From positions 67,357,940 to 67,421,939 of the forward strand of contig CM055095.1 in assembly GCA_029204225.1 (NCBI GenBank): a stretch of DNA of 64,000 nt. Reading direction: 5' to 3'. Each line of letters begins with the position of its first letter. Positions within the stretch are counted from its first letter, which is position 1. A program made the position numbers and the translations under genes. Source of the DNA: Diphasiastrum complanatum. Taxonomy: Eukaryota; Streptophyta; Lycopodiopsida; Lycopodiales; Lycopodiaceae. This document shows, piece by piece, positions 12,520-24,321 of the stretch. The notes beneath the pieces were generated by a model. That model was not told where the DNA came from and did not search any database. It saw nothing but the letters and a program-made list of their open reading frames with translations.

Positions 12520-13450
12520 ATATGAGTGTTGATTCAAGAATGTATCATGTTCTGGAGTGCACTAATCTTACTATTGATGATGAGAATACTATCGTTGAGA
12601 TTAAATGAAATGATTTTACGACAAAAGATGCTGAACATATTCAAAAACGGAGAATTCAAAGCTCATTGAAACTCTTCCATTGTCAAGTAAATTGAAAAGT
12701 GTGGCTAATATGTGGGAGTTCCACTTGCGGTAAAGGAAATTTCATAAACCTATAATGTCAATTTGTCTTTTGAGCTTCCGCCTTCTCAATTGATTGCAGT
12801 GGATGAAATGCAAAGATCATTTGATTGCCATAATTGGGTACGTCCCTCTACAACCAGTATTTAGAAATTTTTAGGTATGGTTCGTCTTCAAGTTGTGGAG
12901 GGGGTTTTGTATGTGCCAATGATAGTTGGAACTATCTTTCAACTTTTGATGGAAGAAATAAAAAACAATTTACAGGTCGTTTGAGCAGACAATGTTCTAT
13001 TGGTACATTATCTACCAATCATGGCACTTTCAAGTGTAACTATTGTGATGCATTTCCACATTGTGTGATGGCATGTCAAGAAAAGATATGTTATTGCATT
13101 CCTCATGATGTTAGGTACACCAGGTTGGCCATTTATGTCGGTACTCATGAACGTGAACATGGTACTGACCAATCACGCAACACAGTTAGTAATGCATAAA
13201 ACTTTGTTGGAGAAAAATATACATTGCAAAACCTGAAATCTCTCGCAAAATGGCAAAGAATTTGATTGTAGAGCATTTGCTAGGGACTGAGGACCTTGAA
13301 ATTGTAATAGAAGACATTTTGCATGATTTGCTTGCTGCTATCAAATCAACAACCAATAACAGAAGGTATTGGAATCAATTTTCTCAACAAATAAACAATG
13401 GGATTTTGCAATTTTTTTTTTGGGAGAATAATAGCCATGTTTTTGTTGTG
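12520..13450 (+). pseudogene. Cysteine-containing coding relic, possible transposon
   Basis: The plus strand at 12834-13196 reads GTFKCNYCDAFPHCVMACQE, then CYCIPHDVRYTRLAIYVGTH, a spacing of Cys and His residues that suggests a zinc-binding module. Just upstream, in another frame, ELPPSQLIAVDEMQ and RSFDCHNWVRP appear, and downstream HLLGTEDLEIVIEDILHDLL. The frames do not connect and no start is convincing. The source could be a DNA transposon or a plant-specific domain; no catalytic motif was recognised. It ends where LTR family B begins. Confidence 0.35.
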
Positions 13451-13458
13451 TAGTATTA

Positions 13459-13893
13459 TGTCCAGTATGAGGGATTCGAAATAGTCCTTGACATGGATAT
13501 CCGGTACTCCAATGTATGATATTATTAGTTATGCCACGTCATTTCGGACTAGGCCAGTATTGTAATTAATAACTTTGTGAGGGCCTAGGTGCGACAGCTT
13601 TTGGTGCAAGCATAGGAGGTCAAATTCATTTGGATTAATCTTGGAAATCTAGAGAGAGTATCCCTCAACTTTTGGGGCCCGTATCTCTTGTAGGAACTCG
13701 CCCATCTCCTCATTCAGTTTTCTGTTTTCCAAGGCCATGATCCTCTCCTCTCTTGCATTTAGTTATTGTGGCTCGAAGCGATTAGGGATTTGACTATTCA
13801 TTTCATGTTGGTTGGGCAGCTTGGCTCCATAGGTATCGTTTTGGTTGCATGCAACAAGATCAAGATATTGATATTCAATTGGTGATCGTTATA
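13459..13893 (+). mobile_element. LTR family B, copy 1
   Basis: Starts TGTCCAGTATGAGGGATTCG and matches copies at 24322 and 41230 through 'cttgacatggata', 'ggttattagttatgcc', 'cggactaggcc' and the 'ctcctctctt' stretch. It is followed at once by a primer site, so it is a 5' LTR on the plus strand. The copies are well diverged, hence old. Confidence 0.75.
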
Positions 13894-13894
13894 G

Positions 13895-13906
13895 TGGTAT
13901 CAGAGC
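13895..13906 (+). promoter_or_regulatory. Primer-binding site of LTR family B
   Basis: TGGTATCAGAGC, complementary to the 3' end of initiator tRNA-Met, placed one or two bases after the LTR end. Confidence 0.75.
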
Positions 13907-15120
13907 ACAACTTTGTATTAATCAGAAGGTGGAGTCAGATTTTTTGCTTTTTGCGGCTTTTTGGTAAAATCTTCGTGCTTTTTACTTCTAGGTGGTGGAA
14001 TTAACCTCCAAATAAGTGGATCTTTGATTTTTTATTTGCTTTCAGCCTAAATATCAGTATTATGAAAAAATTTCATAGAAAATGATGGAAATCTTGTGAT
14101 TTTTTACGGTTTTTGGGCTAGTATTCAATGTTTTGGCTTGAAATTTGTCAAAACTATTGTTCATAAATATTTTTTAGGTTTTTAATTGTTTTTTTTAAAT
14201 AGTATCTAGTGCTTGCATGCCGATTATATGGTCAAAATTGGATCTAGATTGTAATTTTTGGTCTAAATTCGGCAATTTTCAGCTAGAAATGGACAATATG
14301 AACCAATGTTGATGCGAATTAGAAATTTTTGTGCTTGCATGTAGCCAAATTATAGTAGATCAAGCCTAAATGCACTTGCATGTGGATTGGATCCACAAGA
14401 TCATGCCGAAAAAGTTCAAAAAAAAGTGGTCAAAGACAAGGGTTTTTTGTGGTTTTTTTTTTTATACTATTTCAGGAGTTTTTCCCAAGATCCTTGTACA
14501 AAACTTTTCATGCACATTCTCAGGTGTGTAATGAAGCTTTCCAGGGGTTGTTACAAAGTTTGGTAGAAATCGGTCACCATTAAGGGCTTCAAAAAGTCAA
14601 AATTTAGAATATTTTTGATGATTTTTGAGTTTGATCACTCTTGATAGTGGATCTAAAACCTCTAGTAAGTTGAGGCCAAGCCCACCCCCCCCCCCCCCCC
14701 CCCACAACAACCTTAGCATCCATAAAGTTTTTCCAAGGGAAGTTCAAAATATCAACCAAACGTCCTCTTTCATGAGGTGGCAAAGAACAAGTGGATGAGC
14801 ACTTATTCAATCTAGTAAATCTTTTTGACTGTGACTGAGTTTTGAAAATTCCACGTCCAGCAGAAAAGCAAGTCAACTACAAATATTGTAGCCAATTTTA
14901 TTTTGGCTAAATTTCTATTGGTGCAGGATTTATGGAACTTTGGAAGCAACACCTTCAAGCAAGGTCCTCAAATTCCATAAAATATTAGCGCCAAAAATTC
15001 ATGCTCGTATGAGAAACAAATCTCAATCTAATTTTGAGCTTCAATCGTAGAGCACATGCTAGCATTGTTTTGGATGAAAGTAAGTAAATTTTCTGCTCAA
15101 TTTTTAACAAGGGAGTGGTC
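13907..15120 (+). mobile_element. Probable non-coding leader of family B element
   Basis: This is the stretch downstream of the family B primer site. It has no gag or pol motif and is AT-rich, with repeated short phrases ('tgcttgcatg', 'ttggatc'). A run of 19 C at 14685-14703 lies inside. Where the element ends is not visible; an assignment beyond about 14.6 kb is a guess. Confidence 0.35.
14685..14703. repeat. Poly-C tract
   Basis: Nineteen consecutive C. The length is likely to vary and may carry a sequencing error. Confidence 0.9.
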
Positions 15121-15607
15121 TTTCTACTAACATTTACGGGTCAAAAAACTTTGTAAAAAACAAGTTTTTCGAAAAGGTTTTGTGCTTCGGGAGAGCTATA
15201 GAGTTGTGCTTTACAAAGGTACAACCATTGTAAGGTACATGTCTGCATGCGGGAAGGGGTGCACCTAAAATGAGGGCAAGGAGACGTTTTTGTTGGGGGC
15301 CCAAAATGTTGATACCTGAGCCAGGGACATGCACCCTGATGCACGCTTGCCCCGTGTTAGGGTGCTGAGATTAAGTGGAGGCCTCCAAAACTTAGCATGT
15401 CTATCAAATCTTTTGTTAGCTGAATATGTGGCATGTGTAGATATCGATATTGAAATAAAAAATATTCAAGGAAGGGATTGCGTCATTTTGACGTTGGTTT
15501 GTCCTTCAAACTGCCCTATCGACCTTCAGGCTGAAGGTCTTCTCTCTCAATTGCTATTCTCCTTCATTTCTCTCTTCTGACCTATTCCTTCGTTCATTCT
15601 TCCATAT

Positions 15608-15640
15608 CAGCGAGAGCGAGCGAGCAAGCGAGCGAGGGAA
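15608..15640 (+). repeat. GAGC tetranucleotide repeat in the QCR8 leader
   Basis: An imperfect GAGC/GAGCAA run lies 43-75 bp before the QCR8 start codon, within a purine-rich stretch that probably belongs to the 5' untranslated region. A pyrimidine-rich stretch (15541-15600) precedes it, as is common near plant transcription starts. No TATA box was identified. Confidence 0.6.
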
Positions 15641-15682
15641 GGGAAAGGCAGCGCAAGGAAGTGAAGGTAAGAAGAGGAAGGG

Positions 15683-18600
15683 ATGGGAAAGGTGCCGATA
15701 CGCCTGAAGGACGTGATCTACACTTTATCGCCATTCAATCAGCAGGTGATGGCCGGCTTATGGCATGACTTGCCTCACAAGCTCCACAAGAAGATATCTG
15801 AGAACTGGCTCTCTTCTCTCTTTCTCATTACCCCCGTAGTTGGCACTTATTGGTATGTTTCTTCTTTTTCACTGCCTTTTCTGTTGCTTTTCTTTATAGC
15901 GACCTTTAGGACTAGGACCAGATTTGCATCTGATGTTCCAGTGATCCTATGTTAATAATGCGAAATTAATGGATCCTTTGCTTACTGGCCATAGCTATCT
16001 CAAGTTTATGGTTAATGTGGATCTATATTTGAGTTTTTGATATCACCTTTAGGGAAGTGCAAGGAAATTTGGTTTTTGCTTTTATCTTAATGGGAAGAGA
16101 ATGGCTAAGCTTCATTGTGGGCCACTACAAATCGCGCGTCAGTGGCAGGCTCCGATTTTCCTCTTATTTCCAGGAAACGCGTTCTGTAGACTTCCACCCT
16201 ATTCCATTATGTCATAATCATCCCTCCTTATCGCCAAACTAGGTCTCCCTTGACCCAAAACTCTAAAGCTTCATGTTAGCCTGCGATGTTCCTTGGTAGT
16301 GGTCCCTATCTAGGTTTGCACTGTGCATTCTTTAACTGCAGTGCACAATTTAAGGCACATATGAAAGATTCGATTTGTTCACCTTTGGCCTCTTCATTGT
16401 TAGAGATTTGGCATATTTCACTCTCCCTCCTTTTGTGGGGGAAGATAGCGCTTCTCCATCTTAGAATCACTGCCTCAAATGTGCAAACTATTTGGCCCAG
16501 GCCCAGTAATCCCTTGCTAAGTGGAGGGTTTGCAAGGCTCAAATGTTCCCCCTTCATCCCATAAGCAAAGTTACGCCTTTGCATGATTATCTGAAATGCA
16601 TGGATGGCATGTTCGAGTTGTATGGATGGTACACGGTGTTTAAGAGCAATAATTTGATGATTTGTGGGATGTGCAAAGCCTAAGGACTAATTTCAGACGT
16701 TTGTTGTTAGTAACTGCATGGAAAACAATTTCCTTCTTGTCTAGATTTTGATTGATCACATGCGCAAGTAGGTATAACTAAGAGAGGTATTCTTCTAACT
16801 GGACCATATAGCGTTGAAGATTGCAGGTCTTTGTTTTGCTGGGTATAGACGTAACATCTATATCTAAAGGTGATGATAGTAGCAATGCTTGAAAGCTGTC
16901 TATTATGTGGCTTTTAATCTAGATACTAGAGAAGGTATTTCAGCTCTAGATTTCTTAAGGCTACTCTGACTACCGTTTCTTTCTCTTTTCCTTATGCAAC
17001 ATTTCCTTGTCACAATTAGTGCTAGCATGTTGGGATAGGCAATCATTTATTGTAATGAGATCATGGTGTACAAACTTTGTTTTGAAGTTGAGGATATTAT
17101 TATGATAAAGGGATTCTCATCTGTCTTGCTCTCGGCGAACGATTGACGTTAACTTTGGGAGTTCTTAAAATTAGTTTATCTAGACTCTTAGCAACATTGT
17201 GCCATACCTTTTCAGCCCGCATAATGTATCTCTAGCTTAGCAAATGTTAAGAGTTTGGGAGCACAACTGATCCTGTTGACGAGAGCACACACAAAGTGCA
17301 CTTGTGGGCCAATTGTGAGATCCCATCCCCACCACCTAGGCACCTGCCTTCCCTTTGACCCCAAAAGGAGAGATCCCATCCCCACCACCTAGGCACCTGC
17401 CTTCCCTTTGATCCCAAAAGGCTAGTACCAGGGGATAAGAAAACTTGTCTACTTTGATCTTATATTGAGGCTAAACTTCCCCCCCCTCAAGCAAGCACAA
17501 TCAAGTACTTCCCCCACACGGCTCATATAGGACCCTCACTTGGCTTTGATACCATGTCAGAGTTCGGCAGCACAAAGCAGCACAACCCATCCAATAGATG
17601 AGACCACTTACAAAAAAGAGCTCTGGCAGGTCATGCTTGGGATCGGGTCCTCACCGCCTACCCACCCGCCTTCCCTTTGACCCCAAAAGGCCGGTACTTG
17701 GGGACAAGGGAAACTTGTCTACTTTGAGCTTAAATGGAGGTTACATATCTGAACTTTGCTCATGGCACATTTCTTGCTCCTTCTTTGGGTGGTACAAGCT
17801 GAAGCACACCCACTATGCGTGGCTTGCAAACAGGTCTGCTAACAGCAACACCTGTTGTAACTGCCACTATAAACATCGACCTACTAATTGAGTTTACTAG
17901 TGCATGCTCCATTTGATTGTTCTCACTTTACTGACCCCATTTCTGGAGACTCCCAAGCCCAATAATGACCTCCGCAGATGTTTTATCTGCAAGTTTTTTG
18001 AAGTTTTTTCTGTCATTTTTATTTCAGGTATTTTTTCGCTTAGGATGAGCCCTATCGAACAGATCTGTAACTATAGAGTTCCAGTCGAGCTTAAGTTTCA
18101 CAGATTTCTAAGGCATAGGTGCAATTTGACTTTGGTGCACAATGATTCCGTTATTTCGACTGGCAAGCATGAAAATGAACAATGGTTCAACTTCTCCAGA
18201 CTTGGCTATTCAGGATCATCAATCTAGTTTTACCGCTGAGGATTTTTTTTCATGACATTTTGGTAGATTGGTTATTGAAGTTCAGTGATTAGGATAGAGG
18301 ATTAGATTGCAACTTATGTAGCCAGCTCAAGGTCACTAAAGATGAGAACCCTGCCTCTGACTGGCCTGTTTTGATTCTACATTTTCACAACTTGCAAATA
18401 GTCCTATAATTTTTGGAAGCTAGGAATTAGGGAGAGGCAAATGCATGCAAAACACTCCTAATCTTTGCTTCCATGATGTATACTTCTTAGTAATTCACTC
18501 CGTTTATACATTTTGAGATTTGAATCTTCAAATCTCAAGAGCAAAACTTGATTCAAATGTACTCAACTCTGGATCCAGTTGACAAAGCAAATTTTTGATC

Positions 18601-19413
18601 GATTTAATTTTAGTGTCCTTCAAAAAACAATGCAGAGTAAAACATGAACATGCTGATGGTGCTATGCTTTAATTTCAATGCATAAAAGAGACTACATCTC
18701 TTATGCATTATTATGCATATGAAACTAAGTTGAAGCTGGTAGGAATCATGATGTATTGTGTCTGACCATGTTGCTGGCTTCTCTGATATCCTTTTTGAGT
18801 TGCAATATGACTATTTTAATTAGAATCTGTACCTCTGTGTAATGTTTCTTTTCCTGAACGATTCTTTTTTATATATCTGGAGAATTATCATTTTGGTATA
18901 AGATAATCAAAATTTAAAATCCAGTAGGACCAATTTTTCCTTCAACTAACAAAGAGCACTGCATTAAAGAGTTGTTGGCAATCTTTGGGTTTTCAAAGTT
19001 AGGAATATACAGGGGCAGTGCCACTAGACAGCTTATGTAGTTTGAGCCGCTTTTTAAGCACATTGGAGAATTTTTTAGCCAACTTTGATGGTTGTTTCTC
19101 TATACTTGTTGTATGCTGACCCAGCCTATGCACAGACATTTACTCTTAACCCTTAATTTACTAGATGGCTTGTTTTTTTTAAGGGATCCGATTAATGCCT
19201 TGACTAGAAGCATCCTTACTGGCTGGTTAAAGGTTTTGACTACATATGGCCTTTTGGCAAGCTTAAATTAATGGATGCATCTTTTCCCTGGTGCTGGATG
19301 TCTCTATTGTAATTTTGAGTAAGTGCATGACTCTTGGGTAAGATCGTGCTGGAATCTATTGCAGGTATGCTGAACACTACAAAGAACAGGAAAAGCTTCA
19401 TCATCGATTCTAA
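15683..19413 (+). CDS. QCR8: Cytochrome b-c1 complex subunit 8 (two exons)
   Basis: Subunit 8 of ubiquinol-cytochrome c reductase (complex III), a small inner-membrane protein that contacts cytochrome b in mitochondria. Exon 1 is 15683-15852 and exon 2 is 19365-19413. Joined they give 219 nt, a 72-residue protein, the usual length in plants. It starts MGKVPIRLKDVIYTLSPF, has GLWHDLP and SENWLSSLFLITPVVGTYWY (the membrane segment), and ends EHYKEQEKLHHRF. The donor TG|GTATGT and acceptor TTGCAG|G split the Trp codon of the GTYWY motif and restore the frame exactly. Reading past the donor gives an unrelated tail that stops at 15955, so splicing is required. AATAAA overlaps the stop codon but is probably too close to serve as the polyadenylation signal. 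All conserved parts are intact, so this looks like a functional gene. Confidence 0.93.
17245..17745 (-). mobile_element. TRIM-type miniature LTR retrotransposon, 501 bp
   Basis: Two direct repeats flank a 79-bp centre. The left repeat (17245-17475) starts TGTTAAGAGTTTGGGAGCAC, the right (17555-17745) TGTCAGAGTTCGGCAGCAC. Both continue to 'ccttccctttga.cccaaaagg' and 'aacttgtctactttga.ctta'. The centre holds a polypurine tract (GAGGGGGGGGAAG on the minus strand, about 17476-17487) next to the left repeat, and TGGTATCAAAGCC (minus, about 17543-17554) next to the right one. This is the full non-coding part list of a TRIM: LTR, primer site, purine tract, LTR, with no protein. The left LTR is longer by one 53-bp duplication. 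A target-site duplication is not obvious. Structurally whole, moderately old. Confidence 0.7.
17317..17422. repeat. 53-bp tandem duplication inside the TRIM LTR
   Basis: GAGATCCCATCCCCACCACC opens units at 17317 and 17370 that differ at about one base. The other LTR has one unit only, so this duplication arose after insertion. Confidence 0.9.
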
Positions 19414-21885
19414 ATAAAATGTAATACTACCTCATGATGGAGCTATTACGTTGGATACAATCTGATCATTCATATATTGAATCTCTTACTGGAAGATATA
19501 TGGAGCATACAAGAACATCCATCAATAAGTTTTAATTTTGCTTGTGTTTATCTATGCGACTTGCAACAAGCAAGGCAATAATAAGTGCATTTTCTAGTAG
19601 ATTTTTTCCACAGGTATGTATTTTCAACTTGCAATGGTTTTATTCTACACGATGGACTTAGACTATGGTGATAATCATGTTTTTGCATTGACATTGTTTT
19701 TTGGTTGTTAAAAATGTCCTGGGTATTGGTGGAATTTAAGTTTGAAAACATGTAATGCGAATGAGCTTTAATTCAGGCTTGCAACGTCTTTGCCTTTGCA
19801 CGACAAGCTTTTTTTTTGGGCGCTTGACATGTATTATGTACATTTGTGAACAACATCATAGTATCAATTTGTTTTATTCACAACGACCAAAATCAGCCCT
19901 TATTATTATCTATGCTAATCATAATCTACAATAGTAAATTACCCCTTCAAATGTTCCACAGGATGACTAAATCAAAGAATGTAAGTGGTAAAACGATGCA
20001 GTATGTTCACCTCTTGCGAAGAAACTAGAGGAAATAGATGTTATCTTCTTGAATAATGAGGATGAATTAATGAGAAATGTGTGAAACTTTCCAAGCTCTT
20101 TTTGGGTCCAGACGCGGAAAAGTGTAGTGATGTGCAAAACTGTTAAAAAGCTTAATAGAGAGTGCTAATGTTGTAACCAAAGTCTAACCATTGGAAGGTG
20201 TCTACTTTTTAACTTTTGTGAAATTTCTTGTTATTGTAGAATATGGACATCGTTAATTCCAAGATTGTAGTCGAGTCTTATTTGCTGCCTGAGAACTTGG
20301 AATCTAGAAAATAAATTTTCATTTATTGAAAAAAATTTCAGCCTTCGGTCAAAAGATGCAGTTGATTCTAGACAAGCATTTGGGGTAGTTTATGATGGTA
20401 AAATGCTAGTCTCAATGTGAGTTACAAGGCAAACTAAATGTGTAGTAAATGTGATCATCCAAAAGAGTAAGTTACATTTGTTTCACTTTGAAGTGCAAGT
20501 GAAAGCCACTTAATTTATGTATCGAACATGAAAGTTATAATGTCAGAAATGCCTTAAATTTTATGTATATTTGCTAAATTTATTTCGGGACATGCTTATC
20601 TGTCTGTCACTAACTTGCTCACCAGCCACATGCAAACTTAAAATGGAGCATCATTTTCAGATTTGTGACAATGATTGGCTAGTTTTTGACATGGTTGAAA
20701 TTGTGTATCCTTCATGAGAAAGCTTACACAACTTCTAATTGAGTGCTCGCTCGAACTACTACATGAACTCATTCTATTTAAAGTTTAATAATTACATAAA
20801 TGCTTTTAACTCTTGGCATTCAATATGTGAGGTGGAACTGTGACCATAAGTGACACCATAGATGAGTGACTAGTAAAACATGATTGCAACTAGGTTGTAG
20901 AATTGGGTTATAGGTGAACCATTGGGTTGACTTTGATAGTCACACTTCATTGCATACGACATGGAAATGATAGAGTTTGACATATTGAAGATTTTAACCA
21001 CAATAATTGCTTGATTAAATTCCCAAATATGTAAACTATGATCAACACAAATGAAAAGATAAAGAGTTGAGTTTGAGCTTATATTTTGCAATTGATTTTT
21101 GCTTGTTCATGCCTTTTCATAGAAACAAAGTATGGTACACTTTTGTTGTTTGATTGATGTTAAATTTTGAAAAACTAAGTTGTAAAAGAGTTGAGCATAA
21201 TATGTTGAGCTTAAGTTATATACCTTTGATATTTAAATTAAAGTGTTGAGAGATGGAATCCCATCAGCTCTTACTATATAAAGTTTTACTTGAATATATC
21301 TAACTATATTCCACACAATATGGAGCCCTTGCGTTATAATTTGCTTAGAAGTAATGCATGTAGCAAGATCAATGCAAAAAGGTCCATTTGCAAGTTTCCA
21401 TTGGTTAAATACCAATTTTGTCCATCAAGCACCCCTACATTAATTCACCACATACATGAATTTCAACACCAATTTGAATGTAATTATTGCAGTAAAACTT
21501 TTTGAATAAAAACCATCTTTTGAGATCATGTGCTCCTCATCCTTTTGGCTATGCAACCATCCTTTGATTTACAACATTATTTTTGCACGAGCTTGGTGAA
21601 CAACCTTTTGTTGTTCATGATCTCCTTCATGAACGTGGTTGAAGATGTGATACCATTTTCTTAGTTTCTTAGATCTTATAAGGCTTGATGTAGATGGGCC
21701 TAAGTAGCATTGATGTTTGACATCATCTTAACTTTTCAATTGTAGAGCTCAATCCAAGGTCACCCATGAGTCGCGAGAGTCTAAACAATGCCTTTGAAAA
21801 TAGCGATGGCCTAACCTTCAACCCAAGCTCACCTTGAGCTTTGAGAGTCCAAAACATTGCCTTGGACAATAGTGATGGTGACCCT
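19414..21885. other. Intergenic DNA downstream of QCR8
   Basis: It starts with the QCR8 3' untranslated region of unknown length. No coding motif, RNA gene or clear repeat was found. Confidence 0.55.
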
Positions 21886-21889
21886 TACT

Positions 21890-23130
21890 ATCATAGCCTA
21901 ATTGTTGTAAAGCTACCTTTACAAGCTTTACTTCCGGCGCCATCGGCGCCAGCTATGTCTCCGGCGCCAGCAGCGCCCCTGCTGCTCCCGGCGCCACTGT
22001 GACCAGAATCCAGCCGGCGCCAAGTTCCTATGGCTGAAAATCTTTGATCGGTTCTAGCGAAGTCCAGAGAGCTCAGATCGATGTGCAATCACCTCACACG
22101 ATCTAGGCATGATTAAAGGAAGCCTGGGGATCAATAAAATCTAGAGAGAGAAAATGACTTTCTAGAAAGAGAAAATCCTAGAGAGAGAGAAATGTGCTTT
22201 ACCAGCTTGGGTAGAGTGCTTGGTATGAGGGGGGGTGCCGAATCACACCAATACTATAGGGGAGTGCGGGTTGCGACTCAGGGCGAGCTCCAACCAAGTC
22301 TCAGCCTCCCTTGCTGGAATGTTGTCATGGCTCTCGCCTTGGCATGCTAGCGCCCCGGAGACTAGGGTCGGTCACACACTTGAAATGTAACCTTCTCAAA
22401 TTTATCAATAAAGTGGGATTTTCCTCAAACTGACTCTGATTACCTTCTGGGTTTCAGTGTTCGGTAAAAGCGCCAGTTGTAAGGCCGCTTTCAAAATTTT
22501 TAACTTGGCACATAGTTGAGGGTCGTATCCCGGGACGCCAGCGGTATGCCGTCGGGACCATTCGGTCCGTGGCGCCAGCGGTATGCTGTCGGGACCATTT
22601 GGTCCAAGAACTGGTTGTTTCCATATCTGTCGCGGCTTGTGGTTCTGAGTGTTCCTTGCATGAACGTGAATGGGTTAAGCTCTTGGGGAACGGGCTCTAA
22701 CCTGTCGGCTGAGTTGGATGGCTTGCTTGGGTGGATGCTACCTGTTTATGGCTGTCCAGTCTGGCGTGGCGCCAGGTTGGCTTCCAGCGCTCGTGACGAA
22801 GCTTTCAGTTGGTTAAGTCTGATGTAAGTCAGACCGCTTGCTTGGAATGGATGTTACTTGTTTGTAACGAAGCTTCGAGTTGGTTAAGTTTGATGTATGT
22901 CGGGCGGCTTGCTTGGAGGGAAGTCACCCACGTCGGGACCCCCGATCTGGCATGGCGCCAGGTTGGATCTCAATGTTGGTTTTCGGAACTTCAAGTTGGT
23001 TAAGTCTGATCGTTGTTGGCGAGTTGGCTGCTTGTATGTCAAGTGGGTTTGGATGGCAAGAGTTGAAGGTTGGAAAGCTAAGTCGTGGTTCCCGGCTCCC
23101 TTTGGGATGCCTGCGCTACACTAATTGACT
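21890..23130. repeat. GC-rich repeat island, possible LTR and leader
   Basis: GC content rises sharply here. GGCGCC occurs five times in about 90 bp (21937-22020) and again near 22571, 22767 and 22953. A 37-bp tandem pair lies at 22536-22609 (cgccagcggtatgc.gtcgg). A phrase 'agttggttaagt.tgatgta.gtc' recurs near 22808, 22879 and 22995. AATAAA occurs near 22131 and 22404. LTR-like layout is plausible, but no protein or definite primer site was found. Confidence 0.4.
22536..22609. repeat. 37-bp tandem pair
   Basis: Units start CGCCAGCGGTATGCCGTCGG (22536) and CGCCAGCGGTATGCTGTCGG (22573) and both run into GGACCATT(C/T)GGTCC, itself a near-palindrome. Confidence 0.85.
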
Positions 23131-23499
23131 CATAGAGTTGCCATGTGTAAGTATGGATGTCTATTGGGCTCCCTATTTTATCCATGACAAAGTGATTGAT
23201 AACCAAAATGCCAATTCACCATCATATATAGGCACATAGCCCTTGGCTAACTCAATGCATGCCCACCACTAGCAATCCATTTATTCTGTTATATGCACCT
23301 CAACTCAATTCATAATTTGAACTATCATGGGGTCCACTTAAGCACCTACCTAACCCTTTTAGCTTCTTCAAACCAGTCTTAGTTGTAGAGTAGTCTTAAT
23401 TGGTCAAGGACTTAACAATATAGACTTGTTGTATCACTTGTAGAGTTAAGTCCAAGGCTCCTCTCTTCGACTATATCAGTGTTCCCTCTCAAAATTCCA

Positions 23500-24321
23500 A
23501 GGTAGGGCCCTCTGCATAGTCAATTTTATCATAAATGGGTACCTTATTATTATTAGAAGATTATAAAGAAATAGGGAGATTCTTGAATATGATGCTTTAA
23601 GATAATGTGTGTGTCTCACATGCATTCTCATAAAGTAAATTAGTTTATTTGTGAAGATGTTGCTTACTTTAGGGGATGGTACTCTACTACAAATTGTAGT
23701 GTCTATAAATTCTTGTGCATGGTTTTCAACCTAGGCAGACAAATCTATTGAGATTAGATGATTCTATTTTCTTGCATGAGATGCTAGAGGTAGAGGCATT
23801 TAACTCAAGAGAGTATTTGGGGTATTTAGGTTTGAGTTAAAATCATTTGATCTTGATCGATCTCCTAGAGATTCTAATAGGATAAACTTTTATACCTTAG
23901 AATTTTGGATGCTCAAAGATTTTTTGTATCAAGAAGAATGTATGATGTGCTCCGAAAAATTGTGGATAGTTTTAGACTATGTTAGTTTATTTAACTTTTT
24001 GATTTGATCTCTTGTATTAGGTGATGATTCACCTAGTGTTTCATGTAAACTGAATTTATATGAAGGTGATGTAACTGATTTAAAGAGAATCAAACCCACT
24101 TGAAAAATTTATCTCTTAGTGTACTGTTTAGAGTTGAGGTTGTACTCCAGAGCAAAGATTAATAATTGGAAAATCATCCTATCTCTGAGTACTTCTTTGA
24201 TATTTAAGTCAAACTAAGGATAATGATTTTTTGTCGGGGTAAGTGTTGAACGTTAGAGAATTGTTTCTTGATTTTTTTTTCCTGTTTTGAGGACAAAGAT
24301 ATCTAAGGGAAGAAAATATTA
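23500..24321 (+). mobile_element. Family B interior, 3' end with purine tract
   Basis: Similar to 45.2-45.4 kb of the family B element (shared 'ctcaa.agagtat.t.gggta', 'gatctcct.agagatt'). It ends GAGGACAAAGATATCTAAGG and GGAAGAAAATATTA just before the LTR at 24322, the layout usual at the 3' end of plant Gypsy elements. No intact coding. Upper limit approximate. Confidence 0.5.

Larger units (their letters stand above)
15853..19364 (+). other. QCR8 intron 1, 3512 bp
   Basis: Bounded by GTATGTTTCTTC and CTATTGCAG, with U- and A-rich content typical of plant introns. It is 16 times longer than the coding sequence it splits and carries a small LTR element at 17245-17745. The rest shows no coding or RNA feature. 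Confidence 0.9.

Noticed and set aside
15853-15955. QCR8 reading frame continued past exon 1 to a stop at 15955
   Set aside because: The tail has no family similarity, while splicing at TG|GTATGT to 19365 restores the conserved C-terminus.
21891-22088. Gly/Ala-rich minus-strand frame in the GC island
   Set aside because: It results from repeated GGCGCC motifs; no family match and no start context.
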